From contig JAJDUT010000141.1 in the NCBI GenBank assembly GCA_022826515.1, positions 1 to 17,561 on the forward strand: a stretch of 17,561 nt of DNA. The letters run 5' to 3'. The position numbers and the translations under genes were made by a program. A model generated the notes under the pieces. The model did not search any database and was not told where the DNA came from. It saw nothing but the letters and a program-made list of their open reading frames with translations. This stretch comes from Candidatus Latescibacterota bacterium. Its GTDB lineage: Bacteria > Latescibacterota > UBA2968 > UBA8231. This document shows, piece by piece, positions 15,318 to 17,561 of the stretch (position 1 is its first letter; each line of letters begins with the position of its first letter).

Positions 15318-16022
15318 ATGCCGATGAGTGAAACACAGTCCGGGCGAGTTCCTCCGGCACAGAAGCGTGGATCGGACCATATAATGGAGTCGATACCCGT
15401 GTCGGCTCTGCAACATGCAGTGTATTGTATGAGGCAATGTGCTTTGATCCACTTGGAACGACTTTGGGAGGAAAATCGATTTACCGCTGAAGGTCGGGTG
15501 CTACATCAAGTCATTGACGAAGCAGGGCATCGGCGCAAGGCGGGTGTACGTCAGGTAATGTCGCTGCCGATTTACAGCATTCGGCTCAATCTTACAGGCG
15601 TCGCCGATATGGTCGAGTTCCACGAAAGCCGGACAGGTACGACCCCGTTTCCAGTCGAGTTCAAACGCGGCAAGGCCAAATTGCATCGCGCCGACGAGGT
15701 GCAACTCTGTGCTCAGGCACTGTGCCTTGAAGAAATGACCGGTTCAGAGGTCCCGATGGGGGCCTTTTACTACGGACAAACCAAACGGAGGAAGGAAGTA
15801 GCTTTTGACGCCGCACTCCGTGACCTAACCGAGACGACAGTTGTGCAGGTAGCCACACTCTTTGCACAAGGACGCACACCTCCAGCCGAATACGAAGCGG
15901 CCAAGTGCCGTGGCTGTTCTCTGCTCGACCAGTGTCGCCCGAAGGCAATGGAGCGTTCGGTTCTCGCTTGGCGAACGCGCATCCTAGCATCGCACCTTGC
16001 CGAGTCTGGAGAACACCCATGA
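15318..16022 (+). CDS. cas4: Cas4 adaptation nuclease (234 aa)
   Basis: Cas4 works with Cas1-Cas2 to trim prespacers and select PAM-proximal ends. A RecB-like nuclease core is visible: VADMVEF with D97, PVEFKRGKAK with E114 and K116, and DEVQLCAQALCLE. Four cysteines expected to hold a 4Fe-4S cluster are C37 (VYCMRQCALIH) and the C-terminal CRGCSLLDQC at 197-206. I favour ATG 15318 because GGAG lies 5 bp upstream. ATG 15324, ATG 15384 and a TTG at 15294 are alternatives, and the first 20 or so residues are not family-like. It overlaps cas1 by 4 bp (ATGA). Confidence 0.9.
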   Translation: MPMSETQSGRVPPAQKRGSDHIMESIPVSALQHAVYCMRQCALIHLERLWEENRFTAEGRVLHQVIDEAGHRRKAGVRQVMSLPIYSIRLNLTGVADMVEFHESRTGTTPFPVEFKRGKAKLHRADEVQLCAQALCLEEMTGSEVPMGAFYYGQTKRRKEVAFDAALRDLTETTVVQVATLFAQGRTPPAEYEAAKCRGCSLLDQCRPKAMERSVLAWRTRILASHLAESGEHP

Positions 16023-17053
16023 GGCGGTTGCTCAATACGCTATACGTTACTACACCTGAAGCACGTCTGACCAAGGACGGCGAGAATCTGGTCGCGGAAG
16101 TAGATAACGAGGAACGTGTGAGGGTGCCGTTCCACATGCTGGGGTCCGTGGTGGTGTTCGGCAGCATCTATATATCTCCACCTCTGATCCAAGCATGTGC
16201 TGCCGGTGGCATCGTCTTAGTACTCCTGAGTCGATTCGGTCGATTCCAAGCCCGAGTCGAGGGGCCAGTCTCCGGCAATGTACTTCTACGTCGTGCACAG
16301 TATAGAGCCAGCGACACGCCGGAAGAAATTATCCGCAGCATTCTCGTCGGCAAGATCACTAATCAGAGAAGCGTCCTGCAAAGAGCACAGCGTGACTACG
16401 GCGACGAGCTTGAGCCTTCTAGCTGCGAAGCTATGTCCGTCGCGACGAATCGCCTTCGGCATATTGTGCAACGCATCAGCAATGGCCACGACAGTATTGA
16501 TAGGCTGCGCGGTTTTGAAGGCGAGGCCGCACGGCTCTATTTTTCGGTCTTTGGTCACATGATCCGCGTACCCGAACCAGAGATGGCATTTGCCGGCCGC
16601 AACCGTCGGCCGCCACGTGACCCTGTGAATGCCCTGCTCTCATTTCTCTATACCCTTCTCGTCCACGACTGTAACTCTGCCGCCGAGAGCGTAGGCTTGG
16701 ATCCGGCTGTGGGTTTTTTTCATAGAGATCGTCCCGGCCGGCCGAGTCTTGCGTTAGACCTTATGGAAGAGCTGAGGCCAGTCTTGGCAGATCGGCTCGC
16801 GCTATCGCTAGTCAATCGTCGGCAAATACGCGCTAAAGACTTCCAAATCCGGGAAGGCGGCAGCGTCTCAATGAGCGATGCCGCACGCAAGACAGTTCTC
16901 AATGCTTGGCAGGAGCGAAAGCGTGCAGAGCGCCGTCATCCTTTTCTTGGGGAGCAGGCACCGCTCGGCTTAGTTCCATACCTCCAAGCGCAGTTACTAG
17001 CCCGGCATCTTAGAGGCGACTTAGACGCCCACCCACCGTGGTTATGGAAATAA
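16019..17053 (+). CDS. cas1: Cas1 integrase, type I-C (344 aa)
   Basis: Cas1 inserts new spacers at the leader end of CRISPR arrays as a complex with Cas2. The three metal ligands are visible: E167 in RGFEGEAARLYF, H235 in VGFFHRDRPGRPSLALD and D247 at its end. The N-terminus MRRLLNTLYVTTPEARL and the length of about 344 residues match the type I-C family. It starts in an ATGA overlap with cas4, so the two are coupled. All catalytic positions appear intact, so adaptation could be active. Confidence 0.96.
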   Translation: MRRLLNTLYVTTPEARLTKDGENLVAEVDNEERVRVPFHMLGSVVVFGSIYISPPLIQACAAGGIVLVLLSRFGRFQARVEGPVSGNVLLRRAQYRASDTPEEIIRSILVGKITNQRSVLQRAQRDYGDELEPSSCEAMSVATNRLRHIVQRISNGHDSIDRLRGFEGEAARLYFSVFGHMIRVPEPEMAFAGRNRRPPRDPVNALLSFLYTLLVHDCNSAAESVGLDPAVGFFHRDRPGRPSLALDLMEELRPVLADRLALSLVNRRQIRAKDFQIREGGSVSMSDAARKTVLNAWQERKRAERRHPFLGEQAPLGLVPYLQAQLLARHLRGDLDAHPPWLWK

Positions 17054-17116
17054 GGCTACTCAACATACCCTCTTAAACGACAGCCGCATCCGCGAGGGAG
17101 CAAAAGACAAACAACC

Positions 17117-17407
17117 ATGATGGTTCTCGTTACGTATGATGTCTCGACGACATCCGATGGCGGCTCACGTCGTTTACGACGTGTCGCTAAGACATGTCGC
17201 GATTTTGGACAAAGAGTGCAGTTTTCAGTGTTTGAGATTGAGGTGGAGCCGGCGCAATGGGCCGCCTTAAAGGCCCAGCTTGAGGCGATTATCAATCCAG
17301 AAACCGACAGTCTCAGATACTATTTTCTCGGTGCTAATTGGAAGCGGCGTGTAGAGCACATCGGTGCCAAGCCGGCCACCGACTTGAACGGAACATTGAT
17401 CGTGTGA
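17117..17407 (+). CDS. cas2: Cas2 adaptation subunit, type I-C (96 aa)
   Basis: Cas2 forms the central dimer of the Cas1-Cas2 spacer integration complex. It shows the ferredoxin-like start MMVLVTYDVST with the conserved D8, then RRLRRVAKTCRDFGQRVQFSVFE and SLRYYFLGANWKRRVEHIGAK in the usual order, and its length is normal. The gap from cas1 is 63 bp and no ribosome binding site at a good distance is visible; ATG 17117 and ATG 17120 are both possible. It is the last cas gene, and an IS transposase reading toward it ends 37 bp away. Confidence 0.95.
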   Translation: MMVLVTYDVSTTSDGGSRRLRRVAKTCRDFGQRVQFSVFEIEVEPAQWAALKAQLEAIINPETDSLRYYFLGANWKRRVEHIGAKPATDLNGTLIV

Positions 17408-17444
17408 GAAGGATGGTGCGAACCACAAGCAACTGTCTTGGTTG

Positions 17445-17561
<117 letters not shown>

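Overview
The window is bacterial, moderately GC-rich and gene-dense. Nothing in it fixes the species. A phytanoyl-CoA dioxygenase, a Gfo/Idh/MocA oxidoreductase and a UxaA-type hydratase in one operon, together with several solitary antitoxins and dispersed palindromes, would fit an uncultured environmental lineage such as the Poribacteria, Latescibacterota or planctomycete-like groups. That placement is an inference and is weak.

Left part (1-2850, + strand): the tail of an unidentified gene, two REP-like palindromes, a SAM-dependent O-methyltransferase, a UPF0175/DUF3368 toxin-antitoxin pair whose PIN toxin is frameshifted, a class I glutamine amidotransferase, and a HigA-like XRE regulator with no toxin beside it. 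Middle part (2925-8046, - strand): a three-gene, tightly packed operon reading Gfo/Idh oxidoreductase, then a phytanoyl-CoA dioxygenase fused to HEAT repeats, then an 892-residue UxaA-family hydratase carrying one complete and one reduced core. This looks like a pathway for a sugar acid or polyol-derived substrate. Next comes a gene-poor stretch with another solitary antitoxin (- strand) and a retropepsin-like aspartyl protease (+ strand).

Right part (9336-17407, + strand): a complete type I-C CRISPR-Cas locus, cas3 / cas5c-cas8c(cas11c)-cas7-cas4-cas1-cas2. Cas3 is a transcription unit separate from the rest. The cas5-to-cas2 operon has its own TTGACA promoter just after a strong intrinsic terminator. 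An internal start with an excellent Shine-Dalgarno inside cas8c should give the small subunit Cas11c. No conventional array lies after cas2. Instead an IS110-type transposase end starts 37 bp downstream and runs off the window.

The most interesting signal is the set of three degenerate CRISPR repeats inside the cas locus. Two, with one 33-nt spacer, run directly into the cas3 start. A third stands alone between cas3 and cas5, with a possible promoter just before it and the intrinsic terminator just after it. All three keep the 3' handle GTGGATTGAAAC but vary in the hairpin. This layout resembles the crRNA-like regulatory RNAs (CreA/CreR type) known from other type I loci. The mini-array spacer also matches the cas5 promoter at 11 of its first 14 positions, although with an unexpected PAM. 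A second oddity is that cas3 has no normal start after the repeat: either a GTG inside the CRISPR repeat is used, or an ATT with an optimal ribosome binding site.
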